From: Butyrivibrio sp.
GTDB taxonomy: Bacteria > Bacillota > Clostridia > Lachnospirales > Lachnospiraceae
Length of the DNA stretch: 64,000 bases
Reading direction: 5' to 3'
NCBI RefSeq assembly: GCF_015056685.1
Contig: NZ_SVFW01000007.1
Location: forward strand, 1-64,000
The first letter of the stretch is position 1; every line of letters starts with the position of its first letter. Shown piece by piece: positions 14,760 through 23,900 of this stretch. A program made the position numbers and the translations under genes. The notes beneath the pieces were generated by a model. It saw only the letters and a list, made by a program, of their open reading frames with translations. It was not told the DNA's origin and did no database searches.

Positions 14760-14787
14760 ATTATAGCAAATTAATCTTAATAATCAA
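14760..14787 (-). promoter_or_regulatory. Promoter of the antisense RNA
   Basis: TTGATT, 16-bp spacer and a consensus TATAAT on the minus strand, with TGC just before the -10. Confidence 0.6.
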
Positions 14788-14831
14788 CACAGTTACTCTA
14801 AAATTATTAATTTATTTACTGTACTGTAACT

Positions 14832-16544
14832 TTAGTTCCCGGCTGCTAATACTGCTATTCCATAGGCAGGTATTACCACTTTCCCATCATTATATTCACA
14901 TTTCTCCTCGCCTGTGCAAAGGTTATACACAAGCTTCGTATAATCTTTCGACATATCATCTGTGGAAATATCCACTGTCTTGGCTTCATCTGATGTATTG
15001 ATCAGAATCAGAAGCTTCTCTTCATCTGTATCGTAGCTGCTTTCCTCTTTTTTCTCCCTGACAAAGGCTGAGATATCACCATCTGAAAGAGAGTCCACAA
15101 CTACAGTTTTCCCTCTTGCGATCACAGGGAACATATTTCTGAGTTTTATAGCTGCCTTGTAATAGTTAAAAATTGAGTACTCATCTGCCGCCTGCTCATC
15201 AAGAGCCGGATACTTCATATCAAACTTGTCCATATCAGCAGGGCCATTGCACATGCCTGTCAGGTCAGTAGAACTCCACTGCATTGGAGCCCTTTTATTC
15301 TCATCTTTACCAGAGCCCTTCATTCCCAGTTCTTCACCATAATAGATAAACGCATTTCCAGTCATAAGAAGGTTAAGTGCTCCGGCAAGCTTCACCTTGT
15401 CCTGACTGCCTTTTCCGGTAAAATACCCAGCAGATCTGGCCATATCATGATTAGTGTAAAAAGGCGCATCGATGGCAGTGCCGCTAATTTCAGCCAGCTG
15501 ACTTTCTATCTTTTCAAGAGCTTTACCGTAATTAGCTGCAGCGCTCGTTCCTCTTGCAACGCCTGCAATAGTGCCCTCACTTCCCGCAAAGTCAAAGTCA
15601 AAAAAGCTGTCAACACCGCTCTTATAGTACTTCAGGTAAGTACTTGAATTAGTCCAGCACTCACCGACAATGTAAGCATCTTCTTTTTGTGATTTAACCG
15701 TGTCATTAAGCCATGTCAAAAACTCAATGTTTTTGGAATCATCGCCTGTATAATAGTAAGACACCGCATCAAGCCTGAATCCGTCAACGCCATGATCTAT
15801 CCAGAACTGCGCAATATCTTTTATCTCATCCCTTACAGCCTCATTATCAAGGTTAAGGTCCGGCATCCCAGAGCAAAATCTTGCCTCATAATAAAAGTCA
15901 GTTCCCGGAAGAGGTTCATAACCGTCAAATTTCTCATAAGAAAAATTGTAGTAAGAAATATATGGGCACGCCTGATAATCTTCCTCAAAAAAGATAAGAT
16001 CCGCAGTATCATCAGATTGTCTGTCTGCAGTCTCATTTCTGGTCAAAAGAATATCAGCATTATCTGATATATATTGTGCAGCCGCTTTAAACCAGGGATG
16101 CTCAACGGAGGTATGGTTTAAAACAGTATCAACAATAACATTAACTCCTCTTTTATGACATTCATCCACAAGCTCATCGAAATCCTCAATTGTTCCGTAC
16201 TGCGGGTCGATATCCTTATAATCAGTTACATCATATTTGTGATATGTCGGAGATGGCGAAACAGGCATCAGCCATATCTCATTACAGCCAAGATCAGTAT
16301 CTGTGGTATCATTCCCATCATTTATGTAATCAAGTTTTTCCGTAACTCCTTTGAGATCCCCGATTCCATCTCCATCACTGTCGTAAAAAGAATAAACAAA
16401 AATCTCATAGGTCGTTCTATACTTGTCATCAATAACATTCAGCTCTGAAGCCATTTTTTCGTTAACTGCTTTTCCACATCCGGGTAAAAGAAGCGTCGCA
16501 GCAAGGAAAGCTGCAGTAGCCTTATACCAACAATTCTTTTTCAT
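14832..16544 (-). CDS. Alpha-amylase family lipoprotein (GH13)
   Basis: A 570-residue secreted lipoprotein: a signal peptide ending in the lipobox LLPGC (Cys about 23) places it on the outer face of the membrane. The GH13 barrel follows, with EIFVYSFYDSDGDGIGDLKG, the His motif DTVLNHTS, nucleophile Asp in GFRLDAV, acid/base Glu in IVGECW and transition-state Asp in TNHDMAR. A beta domain forms the last 90 residues. It should cleave alpha-1,4-glucans or malto-oligosaccharides; exact specificity (amylase, oligo-1,6-glucosidase-like) is open. AGGAGA precedes the ATG. Confidence 0.93.
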   Translation of the reverse strand: MKKNCWYKATAAFLAATLLLPGCGKAVNEKMASELNVIDDKYRTTYEIFVYSFYDSDGDGIGDLKGVTEKLDYINDGNDTTDTDLGCNEIWLMPVSPSPTYHKYDVTDYKDIDPQYGTIEDFDELVDECHKRGVNVIVDTVLNHTSVEHPWFKAAAQYISDNADILLTRNETADRQSDDTADLIFFEEDYQACPYISYYNFSYEKFDGYEPLPGTDFYYEARFCSGMPDLNLDNEAVRDEIKDIAQFWIDHGVDGFRLDAVSYYYTGDDSKNIEFLTWLNDTVKSQKEDAYIVGECWTNSSTYLKYYKSGVDSFFDFDFAGSEGTIAGVARGTSAAANYGKALEKIESQLAEISGTAIDAPFYTNHDMARSAGYFTGKGSQDKVKLAGALNLLMTGNAFIYYGEELGMKGSGKDENKRAPMQWSSTDLTGMCNGPADMDKFDMKYPALDEQAADEYSIFNYYKAAIKLRNMFPVIARGKTVVVDSLSDGDISAFVREKKEESSYDTDEEKLLILINTSDEAKTVDISTDDMSKDYTKLVYNLCTGEEKCEYNDGKVVIPAYGIAVLAAGN

Positions 16545-16624
16545 AATTCTTCATCTCCTAACAAAGCATATGATAGCACATCTTTGAGCATATTTACCAA
16601 TTGCAAATTCTATCGTATACGCCA

Positions 16625-16652
16625 TTCATAACATCGATAAATCTGCTATAAT
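16625..16652 (+). promoter_or_regulatory. Promoter of the cyclophilin gene
   Basis: TTCATA, 16-bp spacer, TGCTATAAT (extended -10 at 16647-16652). Confidence 0.55.
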
Positions 16653-16690
16653 AGGCAGAGATATTATCATATAGAAAAGAGGACGAATCT

Positions 16691-17212
16691 ATGGCACAGA
16701 ATCCTATTGTTACAATCACAATGGAAAACGGTGACGTTATCAAGGCTGAGCTCTATCCTGAGATTGCACCTAACACAGTCAATAACTTCATTTCACTTAT
16801 TAACAAAAAATTCTACGACGGACTTATTTTCCACAGAGTTATCCGCGGTTTCATGCTCCAGGGTGGAGATCCTGAGGGAACAGGAATGGGCGGCCCAGGA
16901 TATGGAATCAAGGGTGAGTTCTCATCCAACGGATTCAAGAATGACCTTAAGCACACTGAAGGCGTTATTTCGATGGCAAGATCAATGATGCCTAACTCAG
17001 CGGGCTCACAGTTCTTTATCATGCACAAGACTTCTCCACACCTTGACGGAGACTACGCTGCATTCGGTAAAGTTACAGAAGGAATGGACGTTGTAAACAA
17101 GATTGCTGAGACAGACACAGACTGGAACGACAGACCTGTTAATGACCAGGTTATGAAGACAGTTACAGTTGAGACCTTTGGCGTATCTTATCCAGAACCT
17201 GAGAAGGCCTGA
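16691..17212 (+). CDS. Peptidyl-prolyl cis-trans isomerase (cyclophilin type)
   Basis: A 173-residue cytoplasmic cyclophilin without signal peptide. The active site is FHRVIRGFMLQGGDPEGTG, with SAGSQFFI and HLDGDYAAFGKV completing the fold. It accelerates proline isomerisation during protein folding. The gene is one of few on the plus strand, has its own promoter and AGAGGA RBS, and ends in a bidirectional terminator shared with the alarmone synthetase gene. Confidence 0.96.
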   Translation: MAQNPIVTITMENGDVIKAELYPEIAPNTVNNFISLINKKFYDGLIFHRVIRGFMLQGGDPEGTGMGGPGYGIKGEFSSNGFKNDLKHTEGVISMARSMMPNSAGSQFFIMHKTSPHLDGDYAAFGKVTEGMDVVNKIAETDTDWNDRPVNDQVMKTVTVETFGVSYPEPEKA

Positions 17213-17238
17213 ATCATAGCTTTGGCAAAAGAAAAAGC

Positions 17239-17275
17239 AAAGACCTGAAAGCACTTGGCTTCCAGGTCTTTTTTT
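17239..17275. terminator. Bidirectional terminator
   Basis: AAAGACCTG/CAGGTCTTT stem (17239-17247 with 17263-17271) with T run to 17275 and A-rich 5' flank, between convergent cyclophilin and alarmone-synthetase genes. Confidence 0.85.
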
Positions 17276-17276
17276 A

Positions 17277-18002
17277 CTATTCTTCTTCGTCAATTTTTTC
17301 TCTTATCTGCTGCATTCTCAGATCCAGCTGATTGATAAGATCTGCACTAAACTTAAGATCGTCTGAAATAACATCCTGATGCTGAATGTTCTTTTTATAC
17401 TTCATCTTGTGCTCAAGGCTTGCCCAGAAATCCATCGCGATTGTTCTGAACTGAACCTCTACCTTCATATACTCTTTTTCCGTAGTAAGGAAAATAGGCA
17501 CCTCAATAATGAGGTGAAGGCTCCTGTAGCCGCTCGCCTTGGGATTCTCAATGTAATCCTTTTTCTGGATGACAGTGATATCATCCTGTTTAGCCAGGCA
17601 ATCTGCAAGCATATAAATGTCGTCTATAAAAGAACATATAACCCTTATTCCGGCTATATCTGAAAGATTTTTGCTTATATTCTCAACGGTAAAATCCACA
17701 CCCTTATTGCTCAGCTTGTTATAAATGCTGGTAGGTGTCTTTATTCTCATTTTGATCGATTCAAAAGGATTTCTATTATTTATCAATGAAAGCTCTTTAT
17801 TAAGAACATCCAGCTTAGTCCTGACTTCTGATAACGCGCAATCATATTTCATCATCAGGATTTGGAAGTCCTTAACCTGATCCTTCATCTTAAGCAGATT
17901 CTCAATATCTATCTGACTGCCCTCTTCAGTATGACTTTTTTCAGATCTTCCCGTAAGCTTAGCAAAATCTATCTTAGAATAGTCTAATCTCTTGACTGCC
18001 AT
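17277..18002 (-). CDS. Small alarmone synthetase (RelA/SpoT synthetase domain)
   Basis: A 241-residue single-domain (p)ppGpp synthetase, without the HD hydrolase or TGS/ACT regions of full RelA. Motifs: RIKTPTSIYNKL (ATP binding), SDIAGIRVICSF with the Mg-binding Asp, NPKASGYRSLHL (GTP/GDP binding) and VEVQFRTIAMDFWASLEHK with the catalytic Glu. Related to RelQ/YjbM and YwaC. It makes alarmone when induced or activated. A GTG at 18011 overlaps the RBS; ATG at 18002 is 8 nt from AAAGGAAG and is preferred. The N-terminal 40 residues are variable. Confidence 0.9.
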   Translation of the reverse strand: MAVKRLDYSKIDFAKLTGRSEKSHTEEGSQIDIENLLKMKDQVKDFQILMMKYDCALSEVRTKLDVLNKELSLINNRNPFESIKMRIKTPTSIYNKLSNKGVDFTVENISKNLSDIAGIRVICSFIDDIYMLADCLAKQDDITVIQKKDYIENPKASGYRSLHLIIEVPIFLTTEKEYMKVEVQFRTIAMDFWASLEHKMKYKKNIQHQDVISDDLKFSADLINQLDLRMQQIREKIDEEE

Positions 18003-18098
18003 AGACTTCACTTCCTTTCGCCTAATATCTCATGTACAGTATATCAGTATACCTTAAACGTTCTGTGAACTAAATATTAAATTTTCAATAAACCCAAA

Positions 18099-18131
18099 AT
18101 TCCGCGAAAGTGATAAACACTCTCGCGGAAT
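18099..18131 (-). terminator. Terminator of the BTAD regulator gene
   Basis: Stem ATTCCGCGA/TCGCGGAAT around a 15-nt loop, followed by TTTTGGG on the minus strand. Confidence 0.7.
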
Positions 18132-18173
18132 CCTCATAAAAAAACCACTAGCCCCACTAATAATTTATAAAGA

Positions 18174-19409
18174 TCATTTTGCCTCTGACAAAGACTGCGG
18201 AAGTTCAGCAAGTGAAACTACGCTGTATTCAATCTCAGCTCTTGGTCCGGCTAAGACTTTATATTTGTTCAATACTCTTCTATAAACTATTTTGCAACTC
18301 TCCTTGTTGGTTCCAGCAAGAAGGAGTAAGAACTGAGATGCTGAGTACTTGCAATATGTGTCACCCTGTCTCAAAGTCTGAGCAATGGCCTTCTGCAAGA
18401 GCTTAGCTTTTGTTTCAAGCTTGGTCTGATTAGTGATCTGCTTACCTTCATAATCAACCAAAGTGAGAAGCATCATATATACTGACTGGCCACTTCTTTC
18501 CATGTTGCGACTTAAAATATGATAAGCGTCAATGAAGCTTGGATATGAGCAATCATAAGCTCTTCCCGCGTCCGTCTTGGCACTGTCTCTTCTCTCGATG
18601 ATGTCGTCTCTTATCTTAAGTATCTTACCTGGTGTATTAGTAATCTGTCTGCTCATTTTCTCATAGCACTCCATAAGGTCGCTACTTGGAGTGATTCCTA
18701 ATTCATCAGTATAATACCTGACAGTCTCATCGTAAATAGCATATGCTTCATCGTATGATTCCATGCCTATAAGCGCATTGATCTCACCAACCTGCCACTC
18801 ATCATCCGGATATAACTGAGCCGCTTTTTTGTATACGCGGTACATTGCATTGTAATCTTTTTTCTTTTCATAGTAATTGCCAAGGGCAACTACGCACTCT
18901 GCATACATCTTCTGAAGCTGAACGCTCTTGATGATAACCCATTCCTGTGTTGAAAGCTCCGGAAGAAGCTCCGCTTTATAGAGCTCTACAGCCTGCTTGT
19001 AGAAAAGAATCCCCTCTGTAGTATCACCGCACAATCTGGCATTACGCACTGCAGCCTCAAAGCTTCCTGCATCAGTGACTACCTCCACATTCTCATCAAC
19101 ATAGAAAATGCCATCCTTGTTCACTATGTACTCATAATCAGGAAGGGTAGAACTCTTAAGCTGTTTATGCATCTGATAGATCAGATTATTAAAGCTGTTA
19201 TTAAGATTAGACTGCTCTTCTCTCTCGTAAAGCGTGTTAATTAGCTGCTCTTTGGTGATGCCGTTTTCACCAGCAAGCCACACAAGTTCAAGGAGCTGAA
19301 TGTACTTAGCTCCTTTGTTCTTTCCAACGGATACGTTTCTTCCCTCATAAGAAATCGCAAGCCCACCGAACATTTGAACATCTAATCTGATTCCTAACCC
19401 CTCGTTCAT
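18174..19409 (-). CDS. BTAD-type transcriptional regulator with degenerate GGDEF-like domain
   Basis: A 411-residue regulator. Residues 1-100 form an OmpR/SARP-type winged helix (VQMFGGLAISYEGRNVSVGK, LLELVWLAGENGITKEQLI). Residues 110-255 are a BTAD/TPR helical domain (LYKAELLPELSTQEWV, YYTDELGITPSSDLMECY). The last 120 residues resemble a degenerate GGDEF fold: TLRQGDTYCKYSASQFLLLL occupies the place of R-x-x-D-x-x-x-R-Y-G-G-D-E-F, without the catalytic GGDEF, so it may bind but not make a nucleotide. It is 9 bp downstream of a Cys-rich small protein gene. Target genes unknown; nearby surface-protein genes are candidates. Confidence 0.8.
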   Translation of the reverse strand: MNEGLGIRLDVQMFGGLAISYEGRNVSVGKNKGAKYIQLLELVWLAGENGITKEQLINTLYEREEQSNLNNSFNNLIYQMHKQLKSSTLPDYEYIVNKDGIFYVDENVEVVTDAGSFEAAVRNARLCGDTTEGILFYKQAVELYKAELLPELSTQEWVIIKSVQLQKMYAECVVALGNYYEKKKDYNAMYRVYKKAAQLYPDDEWQVGEINALIGMESYDEAYAIYDETVRYYTDELGITPSSDLMECYEKMSRQITNTPGKILKIRDDIIERRDSAKTDAGRAYDCSYPSFIDAYHILSRNMERSGQSVYMMLLTLVDYEGKQITNQTKLETKAKLLQKAIAQTLRQGDTYCKYSASQFLLLLAGTNKESCKIVYRRVLNKYKVLAGPRAEIEYSVVSLAELPQSLSEAK

Positions 19410-19418
19410 AGTTTCACC

Positions 19419-19634
19419 TCAACTAGTGATTGCTGTCTCTACATTTCCCTCATAATTGCAGACACTTAAATTCTCAACTTCGGTATTTGTCCCTTCAATC
19501 CTGAAGTTAGACCACTTGCAACACCAGCACTCCCTCAAAGGAACCAAGACCCCTTTATCTGGCTCCCAATGCTCGCAGCAGTAGTCTTCCCGAACAACTC
19601 TTAACCCCTCATCATTGTAAATAGGATTACTCAT
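19419..19634 (-). CDS. Small Cys-rich protein of unknown function
   Basis: 71 residues from ATG 19634 (AGGAGATGG RBS; the longer frame would start inside this RBS). Cys and His residues cluster as EDYCCEHWEPDKG and RECWCCKWSNF with a further Cys in LSVCNYEG, suggesting a small metal-binding fold or disulfide-rich peptide. No signal peptide. It lies 9 bp upstream of the BTAD regulator and is probably co-transcribed with it. Family not recognised. Confidence 0.6.
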   Translation of the reverse strand: MSNPIYNDEGLRVVREDYCCEHWEPDKGVLVPLRECWCCKWSNFRIEGTNTEVENLSVCNYEGNVETAITS

Positions 19635-19762
19635 ATACCATCTCCTATACAACTACACTTTTATTTCTCTGATTTTAGATTAACATGAAATAAAATTACA
19701 CTAACAAAGATTGTCGCAACTTGTATTTTTTTTGTCGTCTAATGTTCATATTATGATACAAA

Positions 19763-19799
19763 AAGAGCTCCTGATTTTTTTACCAGATCAGAAGCTCTT
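19763..19799 (-). terminator. Terminator of the acyltransferase gene
   Basis: Stem AAGAGCT/AGCTCTT with inner CTGAT/ATCAG and TTTTT on the minus strand. Confidence 0.75.
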
Positions 19800-19814
19800 G
19801 AAAATGCCGTATAT

Positions 19815-20849
19815 TTAAGGAACTATGCGTCTTACGACAGGGATTTTCCTCATGACTGCCGCCACCACAATTATCATAGGGATGATAACAAATGGCGCCC
19901 CAAGTCGATATAATAACGACCTGGTATCAACAAATGGCAGAAGCGGAATCGTCTTTATGAAAATAAATTGCATAAGGTAAATGGGATAGGTGTATCCACC
20001 AAGAAAAGAAATAAATCCCCTGGCCTTACTCTCCATAACCTTTCTTCCAATGTCTTTTAACAGGACAAAAACTCCGACAGAATAAAGGACACTTGGAACG
20101 TTCTCGTATCCCTTAAAGGTCCCATCGATCATTCCGATGCGCATCGACAGCGAATAGGTACCAATTATATGGAGCAAAAGACCTGCAATAGCAAGTCCAT
20201 ATATTGTAAACTTCTGAGGTTTACTGAACTCCGTATCATGAAGCAGCCACCCGATTGGTACCCAGATAAGCACTCCCATTACACTTGTAACTGCGTATGG
20301 TGTATTCATATCCAGCTGAAAAACGCCGGTAATAAATGGCGCCAGGATATTCAGGGCAAATCCCGCTGCGACAAGGTAAGAAAATACAAGTCTTCTCTTT
20401 TCTTTTTCTACTGCTGCATACAAAGGCATGCTGAGATACAAAACAAAAAGCGAAGAAAAGAACCAGTAATAATCCACAATGGTCGTTCCGGTAACACTCT
20501 GATAAATGAAATGCGGATTCACCTGCTCCCTTGGTATCTTGTGACTTAAAACCTTGCCAAACATAATGATAAGGCTCCAGGCAAGAAATGGCACAACTGC
20601 CTTATTCCATCTTTTTATAAAGAACTCTTTTAACGAATATCTATCATAGTAATCCATAAGAGTTATCCCGCTTATCATAAAAAAGAGGGGTACTCCAGGA
20701 TAAAAAATGCACTCAATAATGTTTGCCGAAATCCAGTATTTCTCGGTCGCACTAAAGTCCCAAAAGCATTTGTTAGTATGAAGCACCAGCACGGAAAAAG
20801 CCGCTATCACGCTAACAAACACAATGTAATCAATTTTCTTTTTCCCCAT
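19815..20849 (-). CDS. Membrane acyltransferase (acyltransferase 3 family)
   Basis: A 344-residue polytopic protein with about ten hydrophobic segments. The N-terminal VFVSVIAAFSVLVLHTNKCF holds the conserved His of the family, and IIECIFYPGVPLFFMISGI with RWNKAVVPFLAWSL are further typical blocks. Members O-acetylate or succinylate surface glycans or lipids (OafA/WecH-like). It sits apart from the large glycan locus and is monocistronic between two terminators. Substrate unknown. Confidence 0.88.
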   Translation of the reverse strand: MGKKKIDYIVFVSVIAAFSVLVLHTNKCFWDFSATEKYWISANIIECIFYPGVPLFFMISGITLMDYYDRYSLKEFFIKRWNKAVVPFLAWSLIIMFGKVLSHKIPREQVNPHFIYQSVTGTTIVDYYWFFSSLFVLYLSMPLYAAVEKEKRRLVFSYLVAAGFALNILAPFITGVFQLDMNTPYAVTSVMGVLIWVPIGWLLHDTEFSKPQKFTIYGLAIAGLLLHIIGTYSLSMRIGMIDGTFKGYENVPSVLYSVGVFVLLKDIGRKVMESKARGFISFLGGYTYPIYLMQFIFIKTIPLLPFVDTRSLLYRLGAPFVIIPMIIVVAAVMRKIPVVRRIVP

Positions 20850-20913
20850 AACAACACAACTTCCTCCCCGTTTGCTTTTTTAGCATATCATAAAACAGAT
20901 TATTGGAAAATCC

Positions 20914-20952
20914 AAAAAAAGCTACCGGCCTTGCGACCGATAGCTCTTTTTT
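20914..20952. terminator. Bidirectional terminator after the giant surface protein
   Basis: Stem AGCTACCGG/CCGATAGCT (20920-20928 with 20937-20945, one mismatch) with seven A before and seven T after. Confidence 0.85.
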
Positions 20953-20971
20953 TGGATTTCTTAGAGTTTAA

Positions 20972-23900
20972 TTACTCTTCTTCTTTTTTCTTTCTTGTAA
21001 CGAAAAGTGAAATTGCTACTGCAGCTGCGATGACAATTGCAAATGCTCTTGATGTGTCATCTGTCTGGTCATCAGTTTTCGCTCTTCTTGATCCAAGAAC
21101 TGCTGCGCCATTTGTTGCGGCTGTTCCTTCTCTTGTAGCTCCAAGTACTGCTGCGGCTGGTGCTGCTGCAGGTGCTGCAGCTACAGGTGCAGGTGTAACC
21201 GGTGTAGGTGCTGCCGGTGTAGGATCATCTCCGCCTGCTGGTGTAGGATCTGGAGTTGGAGTAGGTGTTGGTGCAGGTGTTGCTGCTGTGATAGTGAACG
21301 TATTATTCACATAATCAACCTTGAAGTTACCCTGATATACATCACCTGTTACTGTTATAGCGTAATCTCCTGCTGTTTCGCCAGTTGCACGAGCTACTGC
21401 ATACTGAACAGTATTCTGTGCCTCTGTCAAAAGAGCTGAGTTAGTAGTTGAAACTGCAGCTGTAAGCGTAGGATCTGTTGCGCCTTCTACCTTAGAAGCA
21501 CTGTCTGCTGTAACTTTTGCATCTGCGTATCCAATCTGGAGTTCACCAAGTTCATAGCTGATCTTAAATTCATCAGTTACAGGAACTTCTTCTCCATTAA
21601 TTATCATTGTGACTACTTCTTTTCCAGTAGCAACGAACTTGTAATTTCCTACATTTTTTCCGCTTGCTGAAACTGTTACACCTGAAAGTGTATATGTTGT
21701 TCCATCCATATCAAATGGCACACCGGTTGTTGCACTGCTCTTAAGTGTGAAGAGATTCTTAATAGCATCCCAGATCATAGCTGCGATATTTACATCCTCT
21801 GTATCAGAAGATACACCATAACCGGTTGTATATGTCTGAACTTTGCCATTATATGTTACCAGAACGTTGTCAGCATGTACTGTTATACGATACTCATCAC
21901 CAGTGTCTTTTCTGCTAGCAATCTTCATTGCACCTTCAACGTATTCAATTGAATAGTTATCAGTAACATCTTCCTTGAATATAAGGATTCCGTCTGTAAT
22001 CTTTACTGAGCCCTCTTTGATGTTGAACTTATAGTTACCAACAGTTGTCTGAGTGTTGTTCTCAAGCTCAGCTTCAAGTTTCTGTCCATCTATAAGTCCT
22101 CCAGCCTCTGTTTCTTTTGTCCAGTCATATCCTGATGCTGTATGTGGCTTACCATCAAACATGAATGACTGTTCAGTTCCGTTTCCGGCCATTACAATAA
22201 TAGGTCTCTTTGAAATTGTTACTGTTGCTGAAGCCGTAGCCACTTCATAGTTCTTATTCTCTGTCTTTACCTGGACAGTCTGGCCTTCAACAACATTTTT
22301 AAACTGAGGTGCATCTTTACTCCAATCAGTTCCATTTGTGCTGTACAAGATTGTTGTAGACTGCTCAAGTTCAGGATTCATAACTACATCTACTGTATGA
22401 TCCTTAGCATCATATACGCCCTGATATCCTTCAACACTAAGTTCAAGAGCCTGACCGGATGCTTTCTTAATCTCGAAGTTACCGGGTACAAATGTGATAT
22501 TGTAGTTACCATTAGCATAATGAGGTCCACTCGCTTCTGCGCTTGCGCTATCACTTGTTTCTTTTGCTATAAGAACCTTCTCATATGTTCCGGCATCAAC
22601 ATCCTTGTCAGCGTTCTTTCTGGTAATAGCATAACTAATTACATCATCACCAAAAACTTTGTCCAGTTCTCCATCTTCAAGTTTAAATTCAGGATCCACT
22701 TCACCATAAGTCTTCTCAGCGTCTGCAACTTTAAGTTCGATCGCTCTCTTTTTGATTCTGATCTTTACTTTCTTCTCAGCATTGTTGTAGTTTGCATTCT
22801 CTGCCTTTACAGTTACTTCGGTCTCATCTATTACATCTGTGTACTCTGGTGCTTTTGTTGTCCACTCACCATTTCCTACCTTGTAAGAGATTGTTGTTCC
22901 CGCTGTTACTGTTGTGCTTGCTGTTACCTTATGTGACTCTGCATCATATGTTACATCAAAGCCTTTTGCATCAAGTCCAAGAGCTTCTCCACCTGCCTTA
23001 TTGATTGTAAGGGTTCCTGGCTTATATGTGATAGCATAGTTTCCTGTCACATCTGTGTTTCCATCCTTAACTACACCATTGCTGGCTGTTACGCTCTGGG
23101 TTCCCACATCTGTTCTCTTGTTTCCGCTAAGGGTTGCATCTGCCTTGTGGCTTTCCTTTGCAAGGCTTCCTGATGTTACTGTTACTCCTGTTACTTCCTT
23201 TTCTGTTCCATCATATACAAAGTCTGTATTGCTGTTTGCTGTAAGTTCGATCGCTCTCTTTTTGATTCTGATCTTTACTTTCTTCTCAGCATTGTTGTAG
23301 TTTGCATTCTCTGCCTTTACAGTTACTTCGGTCTCATCTATTACATCTGTGTACTCTGGTGCTTTTGTTGTCCACTCACCATTTCCTACCTTGTAAGAGA
23401 TTGTTGTTCCCGCTGTTACTGTTGTGCTTGCTGTTACCTTATGTGACTCTGCATCATATGTTACATCAAAGCCTTTTGCATCAAGTCCAAGAGCTTCTCC
23501 ACCTGCCTTATTGATTGTAAGGGTTCCTGGCTTATATGTGATAGCATAGTTTCCTGTCACATCTGTGTTTCCATCCTTAACTACACCATTGCTGGCTGTT
23601 ACGCTCTGGGTTCCCACATCTGTTCTCTTGTTTCCGCTAAGGGTTGCATCTGCCTTGTGGCTTTCCTTTGCAAGACTTCCTGATGTTACTGTTACTCCTG
23701 TTACTTCCTTTTCTGTTCCATCATATACAAAGTCGGTATTGCTGTTTGCTGTAAGTTCAATCGCTCTCTTTTGAATAGTAACTGAGTTCTCGTTATTGTT
23801 ATTAGCAAATACGAATTCAACAACATAAGCTCCTTTGTTGTATGCGAATTTTTGTGCATCCAGTATCTTCTTAGCTGTAGCTGAACCATTATCACTTACA

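Noticed and set aside
20778..21314. Plus-strand open frame of 178 codons ending in a Gly/Val/Ala-rich tract
   Set aside because: Antisense to the Pro/Thr/Ala-rich linker of the giant surface protein; low complexity explains the open frame.
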